The notes: generated by a model from the sequence alone, not told the origin. Counted from the first letter of the stretch, positions 1-6,344 are shown. The stretch: 6,659 bases of DNA from JAADHU01 sp964446495 (GCA_964446495.1 CAYUOY010000196.1:1-6659), one strand, 5' to 3'. Made by a program: numbers and translations.

Positions 1-2
1 TG

Positions 3-158
3 CGTCGATTTAAGTCAACGCAGCAAGCCCAGCGATTCCTGACAGTGCATGCTGCTGTTTACAATTTGTTCAATCTTGGCCGTCACCTTGTTTCAGCCGA
101 GAACTATCGGTTTTTCCGATCGCGTGCATTTTCGTCCTGGACTTGCGCTACAGCATGA
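3..158 (+). pseudogene. C-terminal tail of an IS6-like DDE transposase (5' part outside window)
   Basis: An open frame enters from the left edge and gives 51 residues before TGA at 156-158. It begins RRFKSTQQAQRF, continues with AAVYNLFNLGRHLVSAENYR and ends AFSSWTCATA. This pattern (RFKS..QAQRFL, an H..VYN.F stretch, RHL.SA..YR, then A..W) matches my memory of the C-terminal end of IS6-family transposases that follows the DDE catalytic domain. The catalytic residues would lie upstream, outside the window, so it cannot be judged whether the element is complete or broken. It converges with the racemase gene, with 64 bases between the two stop codons. The family call rests on pattern memory, not a search; another rve-type IS family is possible. 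Confidence 0.6.
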
Positions 159-168
159 AAAGCGATTT

Positions 169-185
169 GTGGTCGAATTGACCAC
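169..185. repeat. 6-bp perfect inverted repeat between the transposase and the racemase
   Basis: GTGGTC and GACCAC are separated by the 5-base spacer GAATT. The hairpin lies 10 bases after the transposase stop and 37 bases beyond the racemase stop. Neither strand has a proper T-run right after it; the minus strand has only AAATCGCTTTT. It could be a weak bidirectional terminator or a structural part of the IS end. The function is not established. Confidence 0.35.
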
Positions 186-193
186 GGCTGGGT

Positions 194-211
194 GATTAAC
201 TTGTCAATACC
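194..211. mobile_element. Candidate right terminal inverted repeat of the IS6-like element
   Basis: Read from the outside inward (minus strand) this stretch is GGTATTGACAAGTTAATC. It starts with GG, as IS6-family ends do, and lies about 35-50 bases after the transposase stop, the usual distance for this family. It ends 11 bases short of the racemase stop codon. The left end is not in the window, so the repeat cannot be matched to a partner. The boundary is therefore a guess from position and the GG start. Confidence 0.2.
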
Positions 212-222
212 GCCGCGAGGAC

Positions 223-1548
223 TTATTCGAAAGACGCAGCCTCAGCGAACCTGGCATTGTGATTTAGCTGGCCAATAAAAGTATGGACATCGGATATAGT
301 CGATAACCAATGATCCTCCACCCTGAGCTCATCTTGATTTTGCTTCCCGAAAATAACCACTTCATCACCAGATGCGATATTTTTCCGCCCATCTGTTATA
401 TCAACCATAGTGGTATTCATCGACATATTACCGACCGTTGAGTACCTTTTTCCGCCGATTAGTACTTCAACTAAATCTCGAGGAATTCCATTGACTTTTC
501 CAATGGGAATATTTGCCAGATAGCTGTCTCGTTGTAGCGTGTAATTGCTGCCATACCCCACAGAACTCCCCTTGGGATAAAAGACTATTTGCCCAACTCT
601 TGAATAGACTGACATCAATTGTTGTAGTGCCTCCGGGGCTTCTTTTTCCAGTTTTTCTCCAAAAACCAGGGAGCCCACACGAACCATATCCAGGTGCGCC
701 TCTGGTAAACGCAAAGTAGTGGACGTATTGGCAACATGCAGCAGAATATTGCGACGGTTCAGGCTTGCGTTTTCAATGATCCAATTGGCTTGTTCTTCGA
801 AGACAGCAAGAGCGGAGCGTGTCTCATCAAGATCGATTGCATCAGCATTTGGGAAATGAGTCATTATGCCCGCGACTTGTATATTCTTGAGCTTCAGCAG
901 TGAAAGTATCTGGTTTCTAATGTCCGGAACGCTCATATCAAAACCGTTTCTAGACATCCCGCCCGAATTTAAATTCAAGTGAATCTTGATGTTACGCCCC
1001 TGTTCCGCTCCGAGTTTTGAAAGAAGCCTGGCCATCTGTAAATTTCCGACCATCTCTTCAACCTCACCATACAGATCCGGCCTGGAATGCACTGCCAGGA
1101 GCTCCCTGTTGCTAGCTAGCCGCAATCGCACGATTGGGATACCTAAATTCATTTCGTTCATTACTTTTAGTGAATGATTTTCGGTAATCCCGAAATAGTC
1201 CGCCCCGGCCATTTCAGCGACATTTCCGAGCATTTCCAGCCCATGTCCATAAGCATCGGATTTTACGACGACCATCAATTTCGTTGCATCATTCAGAATC
1301 TCTGTCTTTACAATGCGTATGTTGTCATAAAAGGCTCTTTGGCTAATTTCAATGTAGGTATCAGGTCTTTGTTCTGTCGCGGTCTGGTGCTTGTTCCAGT
1401 CAGCAATGTGGTTTAAGAGCGACTCAGAATAATCTCCTGCTACTACATGAACCTGAGCGTTCGATGGATCACTTACGCCTGCCATTGCAATTAGCGGGGC
1501 CATAAAAATTAGAAAGAAGCTGCTTAATTTTTTAACTTGAGATTTCAT
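223..1548 (-). CDS. Exported PLP-dependent alanine / broad-specificity amino-acid racemase
   Basis: The 441-residue protein is a fold-type III (Alr-type) racemase that interconverts L- and D-amino acids with PLP. Residues 1-23 (KK, a hydrophobic stretch, then AMA before Gly24) form a Sec signal peptide, so the enzyme should act in the periplasm. The PLP lysine is K96 in VVVKSDAYGHG. The second catalytic base is Y332 in VGYGSNY. R290 in MVRVG matches the Arg that contacts the PLP ring nitrogen, and H231 (MTHF) and H271 (HVAN) match cofactor-site His residues. The C-terminal beta domain contains MSMNTTMVDI. Bacterial broad-specificity racemases (Bsr) are also exported and have an R-x-R pair and an N-rich NSGGMSRNG segment. 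Here these are R141/R143 and residues 192-202, so Bsr fits better than biosynthetic cytoplasmic Alr. The length suits a signal peptide plus the racemase core. The start was chosen for the signal peptide; a G-rich stretch upstream is only a weak ribosome site. Exact substrate range cannot be read from sequence. Confidence 0.9.
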   Translation of the reverse strand: MKSQVKKLSSFFLIFMAPLIAMAGVSDPSNAQVHVVAGDYSESLLNHIADWNKHQTATEQRPDTYIEISQRAFYDNIRIVKTEILNDATKLMVVVKSDAYGHGLEMLGNVAEMAGADYFGITENHSLKVMNEMNLGIPIVRLRLASNRELLAVHSRPDLYGEVEEMVGNLQMARLLSKLGAEQGRNIKIHLNLNSGGMSRNGFDMSVPDIRNQILSLLKLKNIQVAGIMTHFPNADAIDLDETRSALAVFEEQANWIIENASLNRRNILLHVANTSTTLRLPEAHLDMVRVGSLVFGEKLEKEAPEALQQLMSVYSRVGQIVFYPKGSSVGYGSNYTLQRDSYLANIPIGKVNGIPRDLVEVLIGGKRYSTVGNMSMNTTMVDITDGRKNIASGDEVVIFGKQNQDELRVEDHWLSTISDVHTFIGQLNHNARFAEAASFE

Positions 1549-1705
1549 CTGATATAGGCCCCCATTTTTGAGAAATCACCCGATTAGCCGCGATAGTGCC
1601 GGAACCAGAGTCTACAGCTGCGCGGTCCGCCAAGTCGAGATTTCGCCTAAGCATGACGAGGCATATAACCCCCAAAAAGTAGCCCCGAAAAACCGAACAG
1701 CGCTA
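1549..1705. other. Intergenic region between barrel gene and racemase gene
   Basis: This 157-base gap holds the candidate terminator of the barrel gene and must hold the racemase leader. On the minus strand there is a TTATAT -10-like hexamer near the barrel gene's end, but no good -35 at standard spacing, so no promoter is called. The gap and the hairpin suggest that the racemase is transcribed separately. No small gene is convincing in it. Confidence 0.4.
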
Positions 1706-1707
1706 CT
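1674..1707 (-). terminator. Weak rho-independent terminator candidate after the barrel gene
   Basis: On the minus strand AGTAGC pairs with GCTACT across an 18-base loop, and TTTT follows. The left arm overlaps the tandem TAG TAG stop codons of the barrel gene. Six base pairs with a long loop make a weak structure, but the position and T-run are right for a terminator. Confidence 0.35.
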
Positions 1708-2485
1708 AAAACTGATAGTTGTACTCTATGCGATGCGTGCCATCACTGACGTCGGTATATTCTGACCAGTTAGCCCAATAACGAACATTTGAGCGCGCTG
1801 AGAGCGTGTAGGACATGGCAGCTTCATGTGTCAAAACACTGGAATGGCCCTCAAAACCACGATCCATATAATGGTCGGAACCGGCCAGGCCTACGGACCA
1901 GAAAGGATTATAGTTCAGCCAAATTTTCTCGTTCACCCTGTATTTCCCAAACATCCCCACTGTGGCAAATGCACCTGGAAATGAGAATCCACTGTCTATG
2001 GTTCCGTCATCCTCGAGCGCATCCTTGGCGAAGGCAAGACCCAAACCGACCAGTGGATAGATGTTGAAATTCCCCCACTTTGGCAAACCCTGCAACAAGC
2101 CGTAACTCAAAGCACCTGTGTCGCTGTTCTGGTTGTAGCTGACTTCTATTTGCGAACCACGCCCGTTGGATTTCTTGACAGCGAAGCGACGGTAACGAAG
2201 AGAATCCACAGAATTACTGCGCACATACGGACCGTCCCAACCTACGGTCTCTCCGCCGATCCCTCTTATTTCGACGACATGCATTAAATTTATGTCGGCA
2301 CCCGCACCTTTACTCTCCAGACCCATCTTGATGTTGAAGCCCTTGTTGGTAATACCCAACCCGGCACGGGTATAAACAGCGAGAGGATCTGACATGTCCT
2401 TTGTTTCTTCTGTATCACTGTCTTGCGCCATAATCGGTGGGGTAATCGCGAGCAGCATCACAACAGGCAATATTGTCCTTGTCAT
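1706..2485 (-). CDS. Outer-membrane beta-barrel protein, family not recognised
   Basis: The chosen start gives 259 residues. It is the ATG at 2485, because MTRTILPVVMLLAITPPIMAQ is then a clean signal peptide cleaved after AQ or MA, and GGAG lies 9 bases upstream. An in-frame ATG at 2551 would add 22 residues with no signal sequence and would run through a terminator-like hairpin, so it is unlikely. After an acidic linker (DSDTEETKD) the protein shows alternating polar/hydrophobic strands rich in Gly, Tyr and Trp, for example YPLVGLGLAFA, GAFATVGMFGKY and WLNYNPFWSVG. It ends HRIEYNYQF, the classic C-terminal aromatic beta-signal read by the BAM complex. It has two tandem TAG stops. The size suggests a barrel of roughly 8-12 strands, perhaps a small porin or a structural outer-membrane protein. 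It sits 133 bases after the sulfatase gene on the same strand, so a role in substrate passage or surface anchoring is possible but is inference. Confidence 0.75.
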   Translation of the reverse strand: MTRTILPVVMLLAITPPIMAQDSDTEETKDMSDPLAVYTRAGLGITNKGFNIKMGLESKGAGADINLMHVVEIRGIGGETVGWDGPYVRSNSVDSLRYRRFAVKKSNGRGSQIEVSYNQNSDTGALSYGLLQGLPKWGNFNIYPLVGLGLAFAKDALEDDGTIDSGFSFPGAFATVGMFGKYRVNEKIWLNYNPFWSVGLAGSDHYMDRGFEGHSSVLTHEAAMSYTLSARSNVRYWANWSEYTDVSDGTHRIEYNYQF

Positions 2486-2494
2486 TGTTCCAAT

Positions 2495-2498
2495 CTCC
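2495..2498 (-). promoter_or_regulatory. Ribosome binding site that decides the barrel-gene start
   Basis: GGAG on the minus strand lies 9 bases before the ATG at 2485. It supports this ATG over the in-frame ATG at 2551, which has no signal peptide behind it. Confidence 0.6.
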
Positions 2499-2510
2499 AG
2501 AATGCAAATG

Positions 2511-2547
2511 AAAATCGGCCACTCACCATCAACGGCGAGCGGCCGAT
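2511..2547 (-). terminator. Strong hairpin with U-run between sulfatase and barrel genes
   Basis: On the minus strand a 14-bp stem forms: ATCGGCC-GCTCGCC pairs with GGTGAGT-GGCCGAT. Twelve pairs are Watson-Crick and two are G-U, with loop GTTGAT and then TTTTC. It starts about 70 bases after the sulfatase stop and ends 25 bases before the barrel start. It reads as a rho-independent terminator for the sulfatase transcript. It could also be a partial terminator or an mRNA-stabilising stem that lowers barrel expression relative to the sulfatase, since little room is left downstream for a new promoter. Confidence 0.7.
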
Positions 2548-2618
2548 CCAATTAGCACTCTTGTAAATGCGATGCACCGGTCAGCGCAGGTCCTCGCAAA
2601 ACAAGCCCAAAGTCCTTG

Positions 2619-4322
2619 TTAGTTGTCCCAATTGGCTTCAAAGGACTCATATTCATGAGTGCGCTTCATGACTTCCTCAACATCGAACGGAACGTCGCGC
2701 TTGCTAAATCGAGGCTTCGAAGCCTTGATGGTTTCCGGTCGTGCGTTGACAACACCAGTGAACGGAAGACCTTTGGCCTCTTCAGCATGAGGATATTTTT
2801 CTATCCAGATCTCATGACGCGCTTTCATGGTGCTAAACATCCCCTTGGTAGGGAACATGGGGAGCATCATGCCTTGTACTTCGCGCGGGTCATTGTAGAG
2901 GTCATAGAAATTTGCACCACTGAGTCCCGGCAGCTCGCCCACCCAATGCCGCTTGAATCGGCCTTTGACCGTTGCAGCATAGACACTCCCGGTGTAAACG
3001 TGAACATAGTCACGTCGACTGTGGGAGTCACCATTCAGAAACACGGCTGTTTGATCTATGCCATCAATGATGCGGTCGGTTGGAATATGTTTGGTCGCAC
3101 CACCAAGACGCGCGAACGTGGTAAACAAGTCAGTGATATGAATGATGTCACCAACAGTTTGACCCGGTTCGATCACCCCTGGCCATCGGGCCATGGCAGA
3201 AACCCGGATACCACCTTCTGTATAATCGCCTTTACCACCGCGGTACAGTGTTTCAACCATACCCGGAGGACCGTTATGGGTCATCGGGCCGTTGTCAGCC
3301 ATAAAAACAACCAGGGTGTTTTCGGCGATGCCCAGCTCTTGCAGCCGATCCATCAGCTTGCCTATAAAAGGATCGAGCCTTGCAAGCCCTTCCTGAAGAA
3401 ATCCACGTGATAGCGTTTTTGTCTCCGGGAAGGGTGAAAAGGCAATCAGGCTCGGCCAGTAGGAAACATAGAATGGCTTGTCTCCGGCAGCATTTTTTTC
3501 AATAAAGGCCATGGTCCTTGATTCTTCCTGTCTCATCGCCTCATACCAGTTCTCACGGTCTGTTGGCGGAAGAAACTCTCTGACGTCGCCACCCTTTGTT
3601 CCCTCCAGGTGCCATATCAAACCCTTGACGCGCCAGCCTGTGTCCATCTCATAGGGATCCGCTTCAGGGAACGACTCCGGGTACATAGCTGTGGGTGCAA
3701 TGGCACCCACAGCTTCAGACACAGGAAGGTACATGCTTGTAGCCTGGTTGTAAGGAGTCCACAAGGCTTCATCGAATCCCTGATTGGTAGCGTAACTTTC
3801 TTCGACATCACCCAGGTGCCATTTACCATAGAACGCGGTTGCGTAACCGGCGTCACTCAGTACCTCGCCCATGGTGACTTCATCGTCCGCCAGTCCGCCG
3901 TTCTCGTACGGGAAGCTTACGTTGTACATGCCGTTCCTGATCGGATGGCGACCCGTCATTGCGGCTGCCCGGCTCTGGGTACACGACGGCTCGGTGTACA
4001 TTCGCATGAAGTTGATGCCTTCAGCCGCCAACTGATTGAGGTTAGGGGTTGTAAAACCACGAACCTGTTGAATTGCAGGAATACCGATTTCGCCAACGGC
4101 TGTATCATCGATCATGATATGGATGATATTGGGTGGCTTGCCATATTTTTTCTTTAACGCGTCGAGCTTCGCATCCAGCTCTTTGTCCTCGGCTGCCCAG
4201 TCATCACCGTTCTGTGCCCTAAGCACATAGAACTCGGCATCGTGAACGATGTCGGCAGCAATAGTCAGGTTGGCCCAAACAAGGCCGAGCAGACCAATGC
4301 TCAATATTGTCTTAAGTTTCAT
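2619..4322 (-). CDS. Exported S1-type sulfatase with a non-canonical formylglycine motif
   Basis: The 567-residue protein has an N-terminal signal peptide (residues 1-22 or 23, ending LTIAA), so it acts in the periplasm or outside the cell. It has the alkaline-phosphatase-superfamily sulfatase layout. D72-D73 (HIMIDD) are metal ligands, C114 to R118 is the nucleophile motif followed by AAAMTGR, K167 and H169 lie in GKWHLG, D343-N344 (FMADNG) are further metal ligands, and K364 lies in RGGKG before EGGIRV. Sulfatases hydrolyse sulfate esters with a formylglycine made from Cys in C-x-P/A-x-R. Here the motif is C-T-Q-S-R, with Gln in place of Pro. The usual H-x-P segment after the central strand reads PFYVSYWPSLIAFSPFP, with no His. 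The substrate cannot be told; no polysaccharide-degrading genes are in the window. The start is firm, because AGGAG lies 8 bases upstream and a signal peptide follows. The ATG overlaps the upstream small gene by 11 bases, suggesting translational coupling. No formylglycine-generating enzyme is present in this window. Confidence 0.9.
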   Translation of the reverse strand: MKLKTILSIGLLGLVWANLTIAADIVHDAEFYVLRAQNGDDWAAEDKELDAKLDALKKKYGKPPNIIHIMIDDTAVGEIGIPAIQQVRGFTTPNLNQLAAEGINFMRMYTEPSCTQSRAAAMTGRHPIRNGMYNVSFPYENGGLADDEVTMGEVLSDAGYATAFYGKWHLGDVEESYATNQGFDEALWTPYNQATSMYLPVSEAVGAIAPTAMYPESFPEADPYEMDTGWRVKGLIWHLEGTKGGDVREFLPPTDRENWYEAMRQEESRTMAFIEKNAAGDKPFYVSYWPSLIAFSPFPETKTLSRGFLQEGLARLDPFIGKLMDRLQELGIAENTLVVFMADNGPMTHNGPPGMVETLYRGGKGDYTEGGIRVSAMARWPGVIEPGQTVGDIIHITDLFTTFARLGGATKHIPTDRIIDGIDQTAVFLNGDSHSRRDYVHVYTGSVYAATVKGRFKRHWVGELPGLSGANFYDLYNDPREVQGMMLPMFPTKGMFSTMKARHEIWIEKYPHAEEAKGLPFTGVVNARPETIKASKPRFSKRDVPFDVEEVMKRTHEYESFEANWDN

Positions 4323-4575
4323 TCGAGTCTCTCCTCTGTTCCTGTTTTATTTCAATAATTTCTGGTGGTCGTACATTCTTTAGCGCATCACGCAACAGCT
4401 TGTGGCAAGTCGCTGATAATGACGACGAGCGACTGCCCGCAATTTCCTGCAACATTGCAAACTCATGTGCCGTCACAAAAGTCACCACCCGCTTTGTCCG
4501 GGCGATGTCCTGGCTCAGTTTCGGGCGACCTTTTCCACGGGCCGGCGAATCGCTTGTAAGTTGTGTTGTTGTCAC
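4312..4575 (-). CDS. Small ribbon-helix-helix-like protein, possible DNA-binding regulator
   Basis: The 87-residue product starts with GTG. An in-frame TGA lies 13 codons upstream and the only later ATG is at codon 41, inside the predicted first helix, so GTG is the likely start although no clear Shine-Dalgarno sequence precedes it. A basic N-terminus (RGKGRPKL, residues 13-20) is followed by a short strand (RVVTFVT, 29-35), a helix (AHEFAMLQEIAG, 36-47), a turn with several serines and a second helix (LSATCHKLLRDALK, 53-66). This is the order of a ribbon-helix-helix (CopG/Arc-like) fold. The C-terminal tail is charged. Its stop overlaps the sulfatase start by 11 bases, so the two are probably co-transcribed and co-translated. 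It may regulate the sulfatase operon, or be an orphan antitoxin-like protein with no toxin beside it. The RHH call comes from pattern, not a search. Confidence 0.6.
   Translation of the reverse strand: MTTTQLTSDSPARGKGRPKLSQDIARTKRVVTFVTAHEFAMLQEIAGSRSSSLSATCHKLLRDALKNVRPPEIIEIKQEQRRDSNET
4331..4335 (-). promoter_or_regulatory. Strong ribosome binding site of the sulfatase gene inside the upstream gene
   Basis: AGGAG, within GAGGAGAG on the minus strand, lies 8 bases before the sulfatase ATG and inside the last codons of the small RHH-like gene. It fixes the sulfatase start. It also shows that the sulfatase has its own efficient ribosome entry besides any coupling to the upstream gene. Confidence 0.75.
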
Positions 4576-4654
4576 GTTACGTACCGAGTACTTGTCCGTT
4601 CGATCAATTTTTCAGGGCCGACTATATTTGTATTTGCCGGTAAAATAGACAATT
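4576..4654. promoter_or_regulatory. Divergent promoter region between sulfatase operon and AraC regulator
   Basis: This 79-base gap separates the GTG of the minus-strand operon from the ATG of the AraC-type gene and should hold both promoters. It is AT-rich toward the AraC side; TATATT (4623-4628) and TAAAAT (4641-4646) are -10-like on the + strand, but neither has a good -35 at 16-18 bases. Near the operon side, GTAC-CGA-GTAC (4581-4591) is a short symmetrical site that could be an operator. The divergent layout is typical of a local regulator and its target, but no binding site is proven. Confidence 0.45.
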
Positions 4655-5674
4655 ATGCCGTCACGCAACATCACAAAACGGCCAAAACCAGAGAAACGAA
4701 TGACCGACACGCACCTGACCGTCACTGCCCCTGGCAGGATGCAAGGCCAGTCCCATAACGCCAATTACATCGGCCAGCTCACGGGTTGGGATCTCGGGTT
4801 CTGCCAGCTGGAACCGGGGCCGCAGCATGTTGGTGTCAGACTGGCGGTCGGCAGACGAATGAGCCTGATGCACGTACATGTCAACAAGAGATCTCATCAA
4901 CTTGGTAATCCGCCCTCTGACAAATTGACGTTTGGCCTGCCAGTAAAGGGAATGCTGGACTGGCTTGGCCGGCCGGTTGAGAATCCGAGTATCCTGCCTT
5001 TCAACAGCGCAGCGGGTATCGATGGCGTATCTGACGGCAGTTTTGATGCGTTCACGATTTCACTTGATAAAGAGTTTTTGAGCGAGGTGTCGGATACGTA
5101 TCAGTTGCCAGTACCCGATTACCTCCTGGCGCCCCAGTCCAGAGAGGTCATCCGACCATCGGAATCAGTACCCATAATTGCCGATACGCTTGCTTGCCTG
5201 ATAGCTGATGACACGATGGTACTTGGCAAGGAACAGGAAGAGACGATTGCCGTTGAACTACTCGAGGCCGCCCTGGCGAAATACCAAATCGAGGACAAGA
5301 GTACACCCGCGACTCGCAAAAGAGCACTAATGGCGGCGCTGGACTTTATCGAGCAACATCAATCTGACGCTATTACTGTCGGAGATATTTGCAGGGCAAC
5401 CGGATCGGTCGAACGGACGTTGCGCCGTGCTTTCCTGGAACGTTTCGGCATCGCACCAAAGTCCTATCTGCAGTGCCTTCGACTGTCCCGGGCGCGAGAT
5501 CAGTTGTCGACTTTGTCGACGGACAACAGGATTGCGGATGTCGCCAACAACCTCGACTTCTGGCACATGGGCAATTTCGCGCGCGATTACCGGAGACTGT
5601 TCGGTGAGCTTCCTTCGGAAACCTGGCGACGGCGATCTGGGGCGGCCGACCATTCCTCTACCACTGGACCGTGA
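4655..5674 (+). CDS. AraC-family transcriptional regulator
   Basis: The product is 339 residues from the first ATG; a second in-frame ATG at 4700 (residue 16, MTDTHLTV) has a GAGA-type upstream stretch and may be the true start, giving 324 residues. Residues about 35-200 form the N-terminal sensing/oligomerisation half (GWDLGFCQLEPG near 44-55), which in this family binds a small effector. Residues 223-325 are the AraC DNA-binding domain with two helix-turn-helix motifs. The first is about 240-265 (ITVGDICRATGSVERTLRRAF). The second, about 292-325, contains RIADVANNLDFWHMGNFARDY and ends in the family signature FGELPSETW. It is transcribed away from the sulfatase operon across a 79-base gap, so it probably activates that operon in response to a compound related to the sulfatase or racemase substrate. 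That link and the ligand are inference. The C-terminal 14 residues are low-complexity polar and may be dispensable. Confidence 0.88.
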   Translation: MPSRNITKRPKPEKRMTDTHLTVTAPGRMQGQSHNANYIGQLTGWDLGFCQLEPGPQHVGVRLAVGRRMSLMHVHVNKRSHQLGNPPSDKLTFGLPVKGMLDWLGRPVENPSILPFNSAAGIDGVSDGSFDAFTISLDKEFLSEVSDTYQLPVPDYLLAPQSREVIRPSESVPIIADTLACLIADDTMVLGKEQEETIAVELLEAALAKYQIEDKSTPATRKRALMAALDFIEQHQSDAITVGDICRATGSVERTLRRAFLERFGIAPKSYLQCLRLSRARDQLSTLSTDNRIADVANNLDFWHMGNFARDYRRLFGELPSETWRRRSGAADHSSTTGP

Positions 5675-5720
5675 CTCGTCGCACCGTCAGATTGTAGTAT
5701 CTGTGGAAACCAAACATCTT
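5675..5720. other. Short gap between AraC gene and tRNA-Gly fragment
   Basis: Nothing recognisable is seen here. There is no hairpin with a T-run after the AraC stop, so its terminator is not identified. Confidence 0.4.
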
Positions 5721-5757
5721 GCGAGTGTAGTTCAACGGTAGAACATCAGCTTCCCAG
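5721..5757 (+). pseudogene. 5' half of a tRNA-Gly(CCC), broken in the anticodon loop
   Basis: The stretch begins GCGAGTG (acceptor 5' strand). It continues TA, then the D-arm GTTC-AACGGTA-GAAC, then ATCAGC TTCCCAG, matching from memory the 5' half of bacterial tRNA-Gly with anticodon CCC. The D stem is intact. The sequence departs from tRNA right after the anticodon: the 3' anticodon strand, variable loop, T arm (GTTCGA) and acceptor 3' strand are missing. This is therefore a fragment, not a working tRNA. Anticodon loops and 3' halves of tRNA genes are the usual crossover sites for tyrosine integrases, so this looks like a displaced tRNA end left by an integration or deletion. Confidence 0.6.
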
Positions 5758-5805
5758 GTACTGACAATTTAACTTCATCGGATAAACTAACTGAGCAAAC
5801 TTTGT

Positions 5806-5892
5806 TCAGGCCACTGCCGCTTTCCATTCCTTGAACGCACTGACCCTAAGATTTCGGCGCTGTCGAGATAGTCCAATCACCTCAGCTTCTTG
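5806..5892 (-). pseudogene. Possible C-terminal remnant of a transposase
   Basis: A short minus-strand frame, opened by a stop and closed by TGA at 5806-5808, ends LSRQRRNLRVSAFKEWKAAVA. The end pattern R..AF..W..A.A resembles the last residues of the IS6-like tail at the left edge of the window and other IS6-type transposase ends (A..EW). Upstream the frame is closed and no DDE domain is seen, so at most a decayed tail remains. The match is short and could be chance. Confidence 0.22.
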
Positions 5893-6344
5893 TCATTTTC
5901 ACGCAATTGTCTGCGATGCTATTAATGGCAGGGTCAAACCCAGTCGATTTGATTATGCATGACCCTAGTACGAGAGCGGCTGCTTTCAAAATGGAATTCA
6001 GGACACCCATCAATTTCAGCGTGAACAAGCATTGGTCAGGAGGAAAACAGAATTCGATCGATGAGTCGTCTCGATGCACGATTCACGAATTCCTGACGGA
6101 TTTTAGTAGACCACTTCAGGAGTACGCGGACCGAGTCTGACGGGCAACTTACTCTTACCAGAAAGCAGGATGGCATCGATTGCCCAACATCCTAGCCGGC
6201 CTTATTTTGTTGTGGATGGCAGTACCTCCAACAAATTTTCCGCTGCCTCGGAAGCAGTTATCTGGGTCTAAGTGACTAGAACTAGGTTCCGTCAGTGAGT
6301 GACCCAAGCTTTCGAAATCTCTTTTGTTGGGACAACCATATAAA

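Noticed and set aside
2486..2551. Longer start for the barrel protein at the ATG at 2551
   Set aside because: The extra 22 residues hide the signal peptide and overlap the terminator-like hairpin; the ATG at 2485 has GGAG and a clean signal sequence.
2616..3410. Long + strand frame of 264 codons opposite the sulfatase
   Set aside because: It is antisense to a confident gene, has no recognisable domain, and is explained by codon bias of the sulfatase.
5504..5520. TTGTCGAC repeated twice at a 9-bp period, each with a GTCGAC palindrome
   Set aside because: It lies within the AraC DNA-binding domain and simply encodes a repeated Leu-Ser-Thr; chance codon use explains it.
5907..6140. 77-codon + strand frame in the scar region
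   Set aside because: No recognisable domain and no convincing start context; could be the remains of something, but not supported as a gene.
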